This document shows positions 48,329 through 56,829 of a stretch of DNA of 64,000 nucleotides, in pieces. Each line of letters opens with the position of its first letter. The stretch's first letter is position 1. The notes under the pieces were generated by a model. It worked only from the letters and a program-made list of their open reading frames with translations, searched no databases and had not been told where the DNA came from. The stretch comes from Aquabacterium sp. OR-4 (GTDB lineage Bacteria > Pseudomonadota > Gammaproteobacteria > Burkholderiales > Burkholderiaceae_C): positions 2,542,001 to 2,606,000 of the forward strand of contig NZ_JAOCQD020000001.1 of the NCBI RefSeq assembly GCF_025290835.2. The letters are read 5' to 3'. A program made the translations under genes and the position numbers.

Positions 48329-48466
48329 CACGTTGTGAATGAACCTGCGGCGCGGGCACATGGCGGCCCTGCCCCCGCACCTGGCGCCGATCCGTCGCTT
48401 TGGACGATGGCCCGGCCGCAGCGCCCGGCCTAGCATGCAGCGCACCGCCCGACCGGAGCGCCAGCC

Positions 48467-49444
48467 GTGCCGCCCACCCCCGCCCCTGCCCCCGCGCGCC
48501 CTGCCTGGCTGCAGCGCCTGCGCCTGCCGCTGGTGGCCGCGCCGATGCTGCGCGTCTCGGGCGTCGATCTGGTGGCGGCGGCCTGTGCGGCCGGCGTGGT
48601 CGGCGCCTTTCCCACCGCCAATGCGCGCAGCACCGCCGAGCTCGACACCTGGCTGGGCACGCTGCGCCGTCGCCTGGCCGGGCAGCCGCAGGCCGCGCCC
48701 TGGTGCGCCAACCTGATCATGCGCTCGCCGCGCCTGGCCGACGACCTGGCCTGCCTGCTGCGCCATGGCCCCGAGCTGGTGATCACCAGCGTGGGCTCGC
48801 CGGCGCCGGTGCTGCCGGCGCTGCAAGGCATGGGCTGCAGCGTGCTGGCCGATGTGGCCACGCTGGCCCATGCGCACAAGGCCATCAACGCCGGGGTGGA
48901 CGGCCTGGTGCTGCTGAGCGCCGGGGCCGGCGGCCAGACCGGCTGGCTGAACCCGCTGGCCTTCGTGCGCGCGCTGCGCCGCGAGGGCTATGGCGGCCTG
49001 ATCGCACTGGCCGGCGGCATCAGCGATGGCGTGGCGCTGCGCGCCGCCTGCGTGCTGGGCGCTGACCTGGGCTATGCCGGCACGCGCTTCATCGCCACGC
49101 ACGAAAGCCTGGCCGAGCCCGACTACCAGCAGATGCTGGTGGCGGCCAGCGCCGACGACGTGCTGCTCACCCGCGCCTTCACCGGCCTGCCCACCAGCAT
49201 GCTGGCGCCGTCGATCCGCCGCGCCGGGCTCGACCCCGCGCGCCTGGACGAAACCGTCACGCCCGAGACCGCGGCGCAGATGTTCGGCGGCCGCGCCCAC
49301 CCGCAAGACCCGCCCGGCGACGCCCCGCGCCGCTGGCGCGACGTGTGGAGTGCGGGCCACAGCGTCTCGGGCGTGCATGCGCTGCCCTCGGTGGCAGACC
49401 TGATAGCCGAATTGGCCGCCGAGTACCACGATGCCAGCGCCTGA
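48467..49444 (+). CDS. Nitronate monooxygenase-family FMN enzyme
   Basis: 325 residues. The TIM-barrel FMN motifs 'LPLVAAPMLRVSG', 'GLVLLSAGAGGQTGW', 'ALAGGISDGVALRAACVLGADLGYAGTRFIATHES' match nitronate monooxygenase (2-nitropropane dioxygenase). The start is GTG 48467, supported by GGAG at about 48454. It is followed 39 bp later by an acyl-CoA synthetase gene with its own AGGGAGA site; the three genes to 52117 read as one operon for uptake and activation of an organic acid. The enzyme may oxidise a nitronate or an enolate-like substrate. Confidence 0.88.
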   Translation: MPPTPAPAPARPAWLQRLRLPLVAAPMLRVSGVDLVAAACAAGVVGAFPTANARSTAELDTWLGTLRRRLAGQPQAAPWCANLIMRSPRLADDLACLLRHGPELVITSVGSPAPVLPALQGMGCSVLADVATLAHAHKAINAGVDGLVLLSAGAGGQTGWLNPLAFVRALRREGYGGLIALAGGISDGVALRAACVLGADLGYAGTRFIATHESLAEPDYQQMLVAASADDVLLTRAFTGLPTSMLAPSIRRAGLDPARLDETVTPETAAQMFGGRAHPQDPPGDAPRRWRDVWSAGHSVSGVHALPSVADLIAELAAEYHDASA

Positions 49445-49483
49445 ACCGGCCTGCCCAGACTCTTGACCCCAGGGAGACACGCC

Positions 49484-51094
49484 ATGAAGCCAGCCCTCGT
49501 CGGCATTCCGCCCGAAGTCATCATCCACACCGGCCCCACGGTCAGCGCCCTGCTGCAGCGCGCCCTGCACCGCCATGCCGACCGCACCGCCTTCGTGTGG
49601 GACGGCGGGCAGATCAGCTACCGCGGCCTGTCCGAGCTGATCGGCCGCATGCAGACCGTCTACTCCGGCGCCGCGCTGCCGCATGCCACGCGCGTGGCCT
49701 TGCTGGCCGGCAACCGCATGGAAGCCTGGTGTGCCGGCGCCGCCGCCCAGGCCAGCGCCATGTGCACCACCTGGCTGCACCAGCTCGGCAGCCTGGACGA
49801 CCACCTGTTCCAGCTGCAGGACTTTGAAGCCGAGGTGCTGGTGGTGGATGCCAAAGCCTTTGGCGAGCGCGCCGCGGCGCTGGTGGCCGGCTGCCCGCAG
49901 CTGCAGCAGGTCTACACCCTGGGCCCGGCGGGCGATGTGGCGCGTGGCATCGATCTGCTGGCCGCCGCGCAGCGCGTGGGCCACACCGGCATGCGCGACA
50001 TCTCGCTGGCCAACGACATCGCCACCATCAACTACACCGGCGGCACCACCGGGCGCAGCAAGGGCGCGGTGCGCGACCAGGCCGGCTGCGCCGCCATGCT
50101 GCTGGACGTGATCACCGATTTCGAGCTGCCGGCCTGCCCGCATTACCTGGCCGCCGCGCCCATCACCCATGTGGCCGGCACCCTGGTGCAGCCCACGCTG
50201 ATGCGCGGCGGCACGGTGCGGCTGATGCAGGGCTTCCACCCCGGCCAGCTGCTGCACACCATCGAGCGCGAGCGCATCAACCTGACGCTGCTGGTGCCCA
50301 CCATGATCTACATGCTGCTCGACCAGCCCGAGCTGGCCGGCACCGATCTCACCAGCCTCGAATCGCTGATCTACGGCGCCAGCCCGATGTCGCCCACGCG
50401 CCTGATGGAGGGGCTGGAGCGCATCGGCCCGAAGTTTGCGCAGCTCTACGGCCAAACCGAGGGCTACCCGATCACCTTCCTGAAGCGCGCCGACCACGAT
50501 GTCAAGCGCCCCGAGCTGTTTGCCAGCTGCGGCAATGCCACCACGCACAGCACCGTGGCCCTGCTCGACGACCACGACGACCCCGTGGCCCCGGGCGACG
50601 TGGGCGAGCTGTGCGTGCGCGGCCCGCAGGTGATGAAGCACTACCTCAACCAGCCCGAGCTCAGCGCCGCCACGCTCAAGCACGGCTGGCTGCACACCGG
50701 CGACATGGCGCGCGCCTCGCCCGAGGGCCACTACTTCATCGTCGACCGCAAGAAGGACCTGATCGTCTCGGGCGGCTTCAACGTGTACCCGCGCGATGTC
50801 GAGGACGTGCTCTCCAGCCACCCCGCGGTGGCCATGGTGGCGGTGATCGGCGTGCCCGATGCCAAGTGGGGCGAGGCGGTCACGGCCGTGGTGCAGCGCC
50901 GCGCCGGCGTGACCCTGCCCGACACCGAGCTGGCCGCGCAGCTGACCGAGCTGGTGCGCCAGAAGAAGGGCAGCGTGATGGTGCCCAAGCAGATCGACTT
51001 CGTGGCCGAGATGCCGCGCACCGCGGTGGGCAAGATCGACAAGAAAGTGCTGCGCGCGCCCTACTGGGCCGGGCAGGCGCGGCACGTCAACTGA
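49484..51094 (+). CDS. AMP-dependent acyl-CoA synthetase/ligase
   Basis: 536 residues. The ANL motifs are 'INYTGGTTGRSKGAV' (P-loop), 'YGQTEGYPITF', 'GWLHTGDMARASPEGHYFIVDRKKDLIVSGGFNVYPRDVE' (quoted here as the A7-A8 region), and the catalytic Lys near 'RTAVGKIDKKV'. It adenylates a carboxylic acid and makes its CoA thioester; chain-length preference cannot be read. It lies between a nitronate monooxygenase gene and a Bug binding-protein gene on the same strand, a common catabolic set in Burkholderiales. ATG 49484 follows AGGGAGAC. Confidence 0.92.
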   Translation: MKPALVGIPPEVIIHTGPTVSALLQRALHRHADRTAFVWDGGQISYRGLSELIGRMQTVYSGAALPHATRVALLAGNRMEAWCAGAAAQASAMCTTWLHQLGSLDDHLFQLQDFEAEVLVVDAKAFGERAAALVAGCPQLQQVYTLGPAGDVARGIDLLAAAQRVGHTGMRDISLANDIATINYTGGTTGRSKGAVRDQAGCAAMLLDVITDFELPACPHYLAAAPITHVAGTLVQPTLMRGGTVRLMQGFHPGQLLHTIERERINLTLLVPTMIYMLLDQPELAGTDLTSLESLIYGASPMSPTRLMEGLERIGPKFAQLYGQTEGYPITFLKRADHDVKRPELFASCGNATTHSTVALLDDHDDPVAPGDVGELCVRGPQVMKHYLNQPELSAATLKHGWLHTGDMARASPEGHYFIVDRKKDLIVSGGFNVYPRDVEDVLSSHPAVAMVAVIGVPDAKWGEAVTAVVQRRAGVTLPDTELAAQLTELVRQKKGSVMVPKQIDFVAEMPRTAVGKIDKKVLRAPYWAGQARHVN

Positions 51095-51127
51095 GCACCC
51101 GCCCGGCCCGCATGGAGACCCCCCCGC

Positions 51128-52117
51128 ATGACTCACGCCGTATCGCGCCGCCTGGCGCTGGCCGCCACCGCCGCTGCCGCCGCCTCGCTGTGCACCCTGG
51201 CCGGGCCTGCCGCGGCGCAGCCCGGCCCCTGGCCGAAGCAGCCGGTGCGCCTGGTGGTCACCTTCCCGCCCGGCGGCGCGCCCGACATCCTGGCGCGGCT
51301 GTTCGCCGACAAGGCCCAGCTGGGCCAGCCGGTGGTGATCGACAACGTGCCCGGCGCCGGCGGCAACATCGGCGCCGACAAGGTGGCCAAGGCCGCGCCC
51401 GACGGCCACACCCTGGTGATGGGCACGGTGGGCACGCACGCCATCAACGGCGCGCTGTACGCCAGGATGCCCTACGACATGGTGCGCGACTTCGCGCCGG
51501 TGGCGCATGTGGCCTCGGCGCCCAACCTGCTGGTCGTCACCAACAGCCTGCCGGCCAAGACCGTGCCCGAGCTGATCGCCTGGCTCAAGGCCAACCCCAA
51601 CGCCGCCAGCTTCGGCTCGCCGGGCGTGGGCTCGTCGGTGCATGTGTCGGGCGAGCTGTTCAAGAGCCTCACCGGCACCCAGATGCAGCATGTGCCCTAC
51701 AAGGGCCGGCAGTTCGCCATCCCTGATCTGGTGGGCGGGCAGATCCAGCTGATGTTCGACAACATGCCCTCGGCGCTGCCGATGGCCCGCGAGGGCAAGA
51801 TCCGCGCACTGGCCCAGACCACCGCCAGGCGCTCGGCCGCCGCGCCCGACATCCCCACCGTGGGCGAAAGCGTGCCCGGCTTCGAGGCCACCACCTGGTT
51901 TGCGGTGTTCGCCCCGGCGGCCACGCCCAAGGAGGTGGTGGCGCGGGTCCATGCCGAGATGCAGCGCGTGTTCAAGCTGCCCGAGGTGGCCGACAAGCTC
52001 AAGGCCCTGGGCCTGGAGCCCTGGATCTCCAGCCCCGACGAGCTGGCCAGGTACCAGGCCACCGAGATCGCCAAATGGGCCAAGGTGGTGAAGGACTCCG
52101 GCGCCAAAGCCGAATGA
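51128..52117 (+). CDS. Bug-family (TctC-like) periplasmic solute-binding protein
   Basis: 329 residues. A signal peptide ('RRLALAATAAAAASLCTLAG' with cleavage after AAAQ) is followed by the family hallmark 'WPKQPVRLVVTFPPGGAPDILARL', 'GAGGNIGADKVAKAAPDGHTL' and 'VGGQIQLMFDNMPSALP'. Bug proteins capture small carboxylates, often for TctAB transporters or for signalling; TctB and TctA genes lie about 6.7 kb away on the same strand. The gene is 33 bp after the acyl-CoA ligase gene, so its ligand is probably that enzyme's substrate (inference). Confidence 0.93.
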   Translation: MTHAVSRRLALAATAAAAASLCTLAGPAAAQPGPWPKQPVRLVVTFPPGGAPDILARLFADKAQLGQPVVIDNVPGAGGNIGADKVAKAAPDGHTLVMGTVGTHAINGALYARMPYDMVRDFAPVAHVASAPNLLVVTNSLPAKTVPELIAWLKANPNAASFGSPGVGSSVHVSGELFKSLTGTQMQHVPYKGRQFAIPDLVGGQIQLMFDNMPSALPMAREGKIRALAQTTARRSAAAPDIPTVGESVPGFEATTWFAVFAPAATPKEVVARVHAEMQRVFKLPEVADKLKALGLEPWISSPDELARYQATEIAKWAKVVKDSGAKAE

Positions 52118-52214
52118 ACCTGCAGCCGACCTGAGCCGCGGCGGCCCGCCAAGTGCCGGGCCGCAGCCGGCGGCCGGGTGCGCCAGCTCACAAGGTGTGA
52201 AGGAACCGTCGCGA

Positions 52215-52288
52215 GCGGGCTCAGGGTGGTTCGAGCAACGCAGCCGTACACCCGTACGGCGAGTCGCGCAGGGCCGCCATGGGCCCGC
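52215..52288. repeat. Long intergenic hairpin element, copy 2
   Basis: Outer arms GCGGGCTCA/TGGGCCCGC (one G-T pair) enclose the same 25-bp core (52239-52263) found at 22040-22064, including the CCGTAC/GTACGG hairpin. The arms differ in sequence from copy 1 yet still pair. It lies between convergent genes. Confidence 0.8.
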
Positions 52289-52311
52289 GCAGCAGGTTCA
52301 TTCACACCTTG

Positions 52312-53970
52312 TCAGCGTTCGGCCAGGTAGTGCCGCGTCTCCACCGCCTCGCCGGGCGCCAGGTAGGCGCGCAGTTCTTCCTCCAGCGCCTGGTCGGCCA
52401 GCGTGGCACGGGCACGCTGGTGCAGGTAATCCACCCAGCGCTGCACGATGAAGCGCTCAACATACCGGCTGCGGTCGTCGAGGTCGCGGTACAGGCGCCA
52501 GAAGGTGGCGCCATCGCGGTGGCGCGGCGCACGCAGTTGCTGCGCCACGGCCAGAAAACTTTCGGCCGCCTCGGGGCGGATGCGGTAGATCACCTCCACC
52601 GCCACCGGGCCGGCCTCGGGGTCGGGTTCGTCGGCCACCAGCAGGTCGGTGAAGGGCGCCTGCGTCACCTCGGTGGCCACGCCCATGCGCAGCGGAAAGC
52701 GCCGCGCCAGCAGCAGGCCGGCCAGCATCAGCGCCGCCGCCGCGCACAGCGCGCTGGGCAGGCCCAGGATGCCGGCCATGGCGCCCCAGAAGGCCGACCC
52801 CAGCGCAAACGAGCCCAGCGCGCTGAGCACATGCATGGCCGTGGCGCGCGAGCGCACCCACACCGGCGCGCTGGTCTGCGTGGCGGTGTTGAAGGTCGAC
52901 ATCACGCTCATCCAGGCCGCGCCGGCCAGCACCAGGGCCACGTACACCGGCAGTGCCCAGCGGCTCAGCGCCGAGATCAGCATCGCGCCGGCAAACACCA
53001 CGCCGGCCAGCGCCACCAGGCGCTCCAGCCCCAGGTGCTGGCGCACGCGGCCCAGCACCAGGCCGGCGGCCACCGCGCCGGTGCCCAGGCAGCCCATCAG
53101 CAGGCCGTAGCCGGCGGCGCCCAGGCCCAGCCGCTGCGCACCAATGGCCGGCAGCAGCGCCCACAGCGCCGAGCCCGCCGCGCCATAGGCCGCGGTGCGC
53201 ACCAGCTGGGCCAGGATCAGCTCGCTGTGGCGGGCATAGCGCAGCCCGGCCAGCGTGCCGCCCCACAGGCGCTCGGGCGGCAGCCGGCTGGGCGGATGCG
53301 GGCGTGGCGGCCAGCGCAGCATGGCCCAGCCCAGCACCAGGGTGCCGGCCAGCGCCAGGGCCATCACCGTGCCGCCACCCACCAGGCCGGCCTGGTGCGT
53401 GGCCGGGCCGGGCGGGGCCTCGTCGCCACCGGCCCACAGCTTGGCCAGGCCGTACACCGCGCCGGCCAGCGTGGGCCCCAGCGCGCGCGCGGCGTTGTAG
53501 GCAATGCTCATGGCCACGATGGCCTGCGGCAGCTCGTCGCGCGGCAGGATCTCGCCCACTGCCGAGTTCCAGGCCGGTGACAGCACCGCGGTGCAGCAGC
53601 CGGCCACGAAGGTGAGCGCCAGGATGGTGGGCGGCCCGGCCCAGCCGGTGAGCAGCAGCGCTGCCAGCAGCAGCACCGCCACCGCCTGCACCGCCAGCGC
53701 GCTGAGGATCAGGCGCTGGCGGTCGGTGGTGTCGGCCAGCACGCCGGCCGGCAGCGCCAGCATGAACATCGGCAGAAACACCGCCGTCTGCACCAGCGCG
53801 GCCAGAAAGGACGAGCCCGACAGCTCCACCATCATCCAGGCCGCGGCCATGGTGTGCATGGCATTGGCGATGAAGTACAGGCCACTGGCCCACCACAGGC
53901 CACGGAACGCGGGATGGCGCAGCGTGCGCCAGATCGAGGGGTGTGCGGCGGGTGGCGGGCGGTCGGTCAT
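52312..53970 (-). CDS. MFS transporter (EntS/DUF894-like) with a C-terminal soluble domain
   Basis: 552 residues. About 400 residues form a 12-helix MFS unit ('FRGLWWASGLYFIANAMHTMAAAWMMVEL', 'ADTTDRQRLIL'). A further ~130 residues ('GPVAVEVIYRIRPEAAESFLAVAQQLRAPRHRDGATFWRLYRD' region) resemble an antibiotic-biosynthesis-monooxygenase-like ferredoxin fold fused to the transporter. The same fusion occurs in the gene at 61047. The substrate is unknown; relatives include siderophore exporters. It is convergent with the Bug-protein gene and its stop is at the repeat element. Confidence 0.87.
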   Translation of the reverse strand: MTDRPPPAAHPSIWRTLRHPAFRGLWWASGLYFIANAMHTMAAAWMMVELSGSSFLAALVQTAVFLPMFMLALPAGVLADTTDRQRLILSALAVQAVAVLLLAALLLTGWAGPPTILALTFVAGCCTAVLSPAWNSAVGEILPRDELPQAIVAMSIAYNAARALGPTLAGAVYGLAKLWAGGDEAPPGPATHQAGLVGGGTVMALALAGTLVLGWAMLRWPPRPHPPSRLPPERLWGGTLAGLRYARHSELILAQLVRTAAYGAAGSALWALLPAIGAQRLGLGAAGYGLLMGCLGTGAVAAGLVLGRVRQHLGLERLVALAGVVFAGAMLISALSRWALPVYVALVLAGAAWMSVMSTFNTATQTSAPVWVRSRATAMHVLSALGSFALGSAFWGAMAGILGLPSALCAAAALMLAGLLLARRFPLRMGVATEVTQAPFTDLLVADEPDPEAGPVAVEVIYRIRPEAAESFLAVAQQLRAPRHRDGATFWRLYRDLDDRSRYVERFIVQRWVDYLHQRARATLADQALEEELRAYLAPGEAVETRHYLAER

Positions 53971-54010
53971 CTGCCCCGCATGCTAAGCGCCGGCGCGATG
54001 CGCTGATCGC

Positions 54011-55324
54011 TCAAGAAAAGTGCAGGCCGTCCACCCGCAGCCAGGGCAGGCACCAGGCGCCGGTGTCCAGCGTCTCGCGGCTCACGGCGCTGACGGCGTG
54101 CAGCATCTGCGCCATGTTGCCGCTGATCATGGTTTCGGACAGCGCGGCCCCCACCTGGCCATCGCGCAGCACCCAGCTGTTCTTGATGACGCCCGAAAAG
54201 TCGCCGTTGGCGGCCGGATAGCCCATCGACAGCCGCCCCACCAGCGCGCCGCGGGCCACGCCGGCCTGCAGCTCGGCCAGCGGCGTGTGGCCGGCCTGCA
54301 GCGCCCAGCCAGTGGCGGCCAGCGGCACATGCGGCAGGCCGGTCTTGCGGCTGCCGTACAGGCTGGGCGTCAGCCGGCGCAGCACGCCGCCCTCCAGCAC
54401 CGCGCAGGGCGCCACCGCAAAGCCGTCGGCCGACCAGGCCAGCGTGCCCGGCGCGCCACCGCGGTGCTGCACGCTGAGCAGCGGCGAGGCGATGGCCTCG
54501 CCCACGCGGGCCCGGTACAGCGAGCTGCCCGAGATCAGCGCCTGGTCGGCCAGCTGGCCCAGCAGCCAGCTCAGCAGGCTTTGCACCGCCGGCGGCGACA
54601 GCACCACGCTGCCGACGAACTTCTCGCCCAGCGCCCGGGTGTGCACGCTGTCGACCAGGCCCAGCAGCATCTGCGACAAGCCGAAGTGCGTGGCCAGCGG
54701 CGCATCGTCCAGCCGCGCACAGGTGCCACCGCCAAAGTTGAACGAGCTCGAGCGCGCACCGTCGCGCGCGGTGCCCATCACGCTCACCTCGTGCCAGCCA
54801 TGGGCGGCCGCCAGCGCACTGCCGGCGCTGCCGAGGCTGCGCTGCAGCTCGGCATGGTGGGCCACGAAGCTCTCCTCGAGCATCACGCTGGGCGTGTGCG
54901 CGGCGCGCCAGGCCAGCAAGCCGGCCAGGGCCTCGGCCAGCGGCGCGGGGTCGTCGCCATCGGCCAGGCTGCCGGCCGCCAGCGTGGCCTGCTGGCCGGC
55001 CGAGACGGCCTGCGCGGCGTCCTGCGGCGCGGCGCGCGCGGCCTGCCACAGCAGGGGCACGGCCTGCTCCAGCGCCGCGGGCGACCAGTCGGCCAGCTCG
55101 GTGGCGGCGCGGCGGCCATCGACGATGCCGGCCAGCACCAGGCGCTGCGCCCGGCCGCTGCGCAGCAGGCTGGGCTGGTCGTGCATCAGGCTCACCTCGC
55201 TGCTGTGGCGCAGGCTGATGTCGACCTGCGCGGCGTCGAAGCCCTGCGCGGCCAGGCGGGCCAGCGCGCGCTCGGCGGCGGCATCGATCTCGGCGCGGCC
55301 GGCGGCGGCTTGCTGCGGGTTCAT
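54011..55324 (-). CDS. PmbA/TldE-like subunit of the TldD/TldE metalloprotease
   Basis: 437 residues. 'VVLSPPAVQSLLSWLLGQLADQALISGSS', 'GMP'-less 'HRGGAPGTLAWSADGFAV' and 'NGDFSGVIKNSWVLRDGQVGAALSETMISGNM' follow the C-terminal pattern of the PmbA/TldE family. It lacks the HExxxH zinc motif, as expected for the non-catalytic partner. It lies 13 bp downstream of the tldD-like gene. TldD/E degrade unfolded peptides and process some RiPPs such as microcin B17, which may matter given the RiPP locus at 2.8-4.5 kb (speculative). Confidence 0.88.
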   Translation of the reverse strand: MNPQQAAAGRAEIDAAAERALARLAAQGFDAAQVDISLRHSSEVSLMHDQPSLLRSGRAQRLVLAGIVDGRRAATELADWSPAALEQAVPLLWQAARAAPQDAAQAVSAGQQATLAAGSLADGDDPAPLAEALAGLLAWRAAHTPSVMLEESFVAHHAELQRSLGSAGSALAAAHGWHEVSVMGTARDGARSSSFNFGGGTCARLDDAPLATHFGLSQMLLGLVDSVHTRALGEKFVGSVVLSPPAVQSLLSWLLGQLADQALISGSSLYRARVGEAIASPLLSVQHRGGAPGTLAWSADGFAVAPCAVLEGGVLRRLTPSLYGSRKTGLPHVPLAATGWALQAGHTPLAELQAGVARGALVGRLSMGYPAANGDFSGVIKNSWVLRDGQVGAALSETMISGNMAQMLHAVSAVSRETLDTGAWCLPWLRVDGLHFS

Positions 55325-55337
55325 GGTGCCGCCCTCC

Positions 55338-56705
55338 TCATTGCCCGCCCAGGTGGGCCCGTGTGCGCAGCGCCGGGCCGCCCATGCTCACCACCATGGG
55401 CTGCTTCTTGCCGCAGTAGCCGGCGCAGCTCCAGTGCATCTCGTGGCCCACCGCGTCAACGCCCTGCAGCACCTGGATGGCCGAGCCCGACAGCGTGGTG
55501 TCGCGCACCGCGGCGCCCAGCCGGCCACCGCGGATCTCGTAGGCCAGCGGGATGCCGAACATGAACTCGGTGGTCGAGTCGGCCTGGCCGTTGGCGGTCT
55601 TGAGCAGCAGGTAGCCGTCGTCCACGCCGGCCACCAGCGCGTCGAGGCTGGACTCGCCGGGCAGGATCACGGTGTTGCGCATGCGGATCAGCGGCTCGTC
55701 GGCCGGCGCGTAGGCGCGCGCGCTGCCGGTGGGCGCCACGCCAAAGTGCGCCGCGGTCTCGCGGCTGTGCATGAAGCCGCCGAGCACGCCGCGCTCGATC
55801 AGCACCGTGTCGGTGGCCGGCGTGCCTTCGTCGTCCACGTACACCGGGCACATCGCCTCCTGCCCGTCGAAGCTGTGCGCCACGTCGAGCATGGTGATCA
55901 GCGGGCTGGCCACCGCCTGGCCCAGCAGGTTGGCGGTGACGGCGCCGCCGAGCACGATGTCGGCCTCGCAGGGGTGGCCCATGGCCTCGTGCGCCAGGAT
56001 GCCGGCCAGCGCCGGCGCCAGCACCACGGTGTGCTGGCCGCCGCGTGCCGGCACCGCATGGCGCTTGGCCTGCAGGTGGCCGTGCAGCGCTGCCACCACC
56101 GGGCCCAGCGTGGCCTCGTCGAGCCGCAGATCGGCGGCACTGCCCTTGCACGACAAGAACTCCACCAGCTCCACCGGTGCGCCGTCGGCGCCCTCGGCCA
56201 CCAGGGTGATGGCCAGCGCGCTGCGCTGGATGCTGGCCTGGGCATCGCCACCGGCGGCGGTGGTGATGTGCTTCTCGTGGTCTTCGTCCAGCAGCATCAG
56301 GCGCAGCGCACGCAGGCCGGGGTAGCGCGCACGAACCCAGGCGTGCAGCGCGCCCAGGCGCTCGGTGCACTCGGCCGGGCTCAGCGGCGTGCGGCCGGCA
56401 AAGCGGTGCACGCCGCGGTGGTGGCCACCCGGCAGGGCCTTGGCAGGCCGGGCGCCAAACCGCGCCATCACCTGCGCATTGCGCTGCGCCTGGTCGCGCA
56501 GGGCCGCCACGGCCCCGCCATCGGCCAGGCCGGCGGCCGAGGCCAGGCCCCAGTAACCGCCGTGCAGCACGCGCACGCTGGTGCCGGCATCGACGCTGCG
56601 CGCATTGAGCACCAGCGCGCCGTCGATCATCTGCATGCGCGTCTTGCGCAGCGTGTGGTGGCGGGTCTCGTGGTAGCCGCCGGCGGCGGAGGCTTCTACA
56701 GGCAT
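55338..56705 (-). CDS. TldD-like metalloprotease subunit
   Basis: 455 residues. The zinc motif H239-E240-A-M-G-H244 ('AGILAHEAMGHPCEAD') is the HExxxH of TldD, with the further Cys ligand region towards the C-terminus ('HWSCAGYCGKKQPMVVSMGGPALRTRAHLGG'). 'LMLLDEDHEKHITTAAG' and 'ILPGESSLDALVAGVDDGYLL' are also typical. It is the catalytic partner of the PmbA-like protein encoded just downstream. ATG 56703-56705 is on the minus strand; the gene is divergent from the GspE/PilB-like ATPase gene 124 bp away. Confidence 0.92.
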   Translation of the reverse strand: MPVEASAAGGYHETRHHTLRKTRMQMIDGALVLNARSVDAGTSVRVLHGGYWGLASAAGLADGGAVAALRDQAQRNAQVMARFGARPAKALPGGHHRGVHRFAGRTPLSPAECTERLGALHAWVRARYPGLRALRLMLLDEDHEKHITTAAGGDAQASIQRSALAITLVAEGADGAPVELVEFLSCKGSAADLRLDEATLGPVVAALHGHLQAKRHAVPARGGQHTVVLAPALAGILAHEAMGHPCEADIVLGGAVTANLLGQAVASPLITMLDVAHSFDGQEAMCPVYVDDEGTPATDTVLIERGVLGGFMHSRETAAHFGVAPTGSARAYAPADEPLIRMRNTVILPGESSLDALVAGVDDGYLLLKTANGQADSTTEFMFGIPLAYEIRGGRLGAAVRDTTLSGSAIQVLQGVDAVGHEMHWSCAGYCGKKQPMVVSMGGPALRTRAHLGGQ

Positions 56706-56829
56706 GGGGCGTCTCCCGGCACGGTGGGAGCCTGTGGCCCCGGACGCCGGATGATAGGTTCACGCCCGCGGTTTCGGCACGGTAAAGCCGGGCTTTTGCG
56801 CCGCTGGCCACGGCGGCGCAGCAGCTAAC

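Noticed and set aside
47432..51952. 1506-codon minus-strand open frame antisense to the AlkC-like, nitronate monooxygenase, ligase and Bug genes
   Set aside because: Its product is His/Gly/Gln/Arg-rich low complexity with no domain, and the plus strand holds four convincing genes with ribosome sites.
54011..56705. TldD/PmbA genes as part of the RiPP biosynthetic locus
   Set aside because: They are about 50 kb away and are widespread housekeeping proteases, so distance gives no support for a dedicated role.
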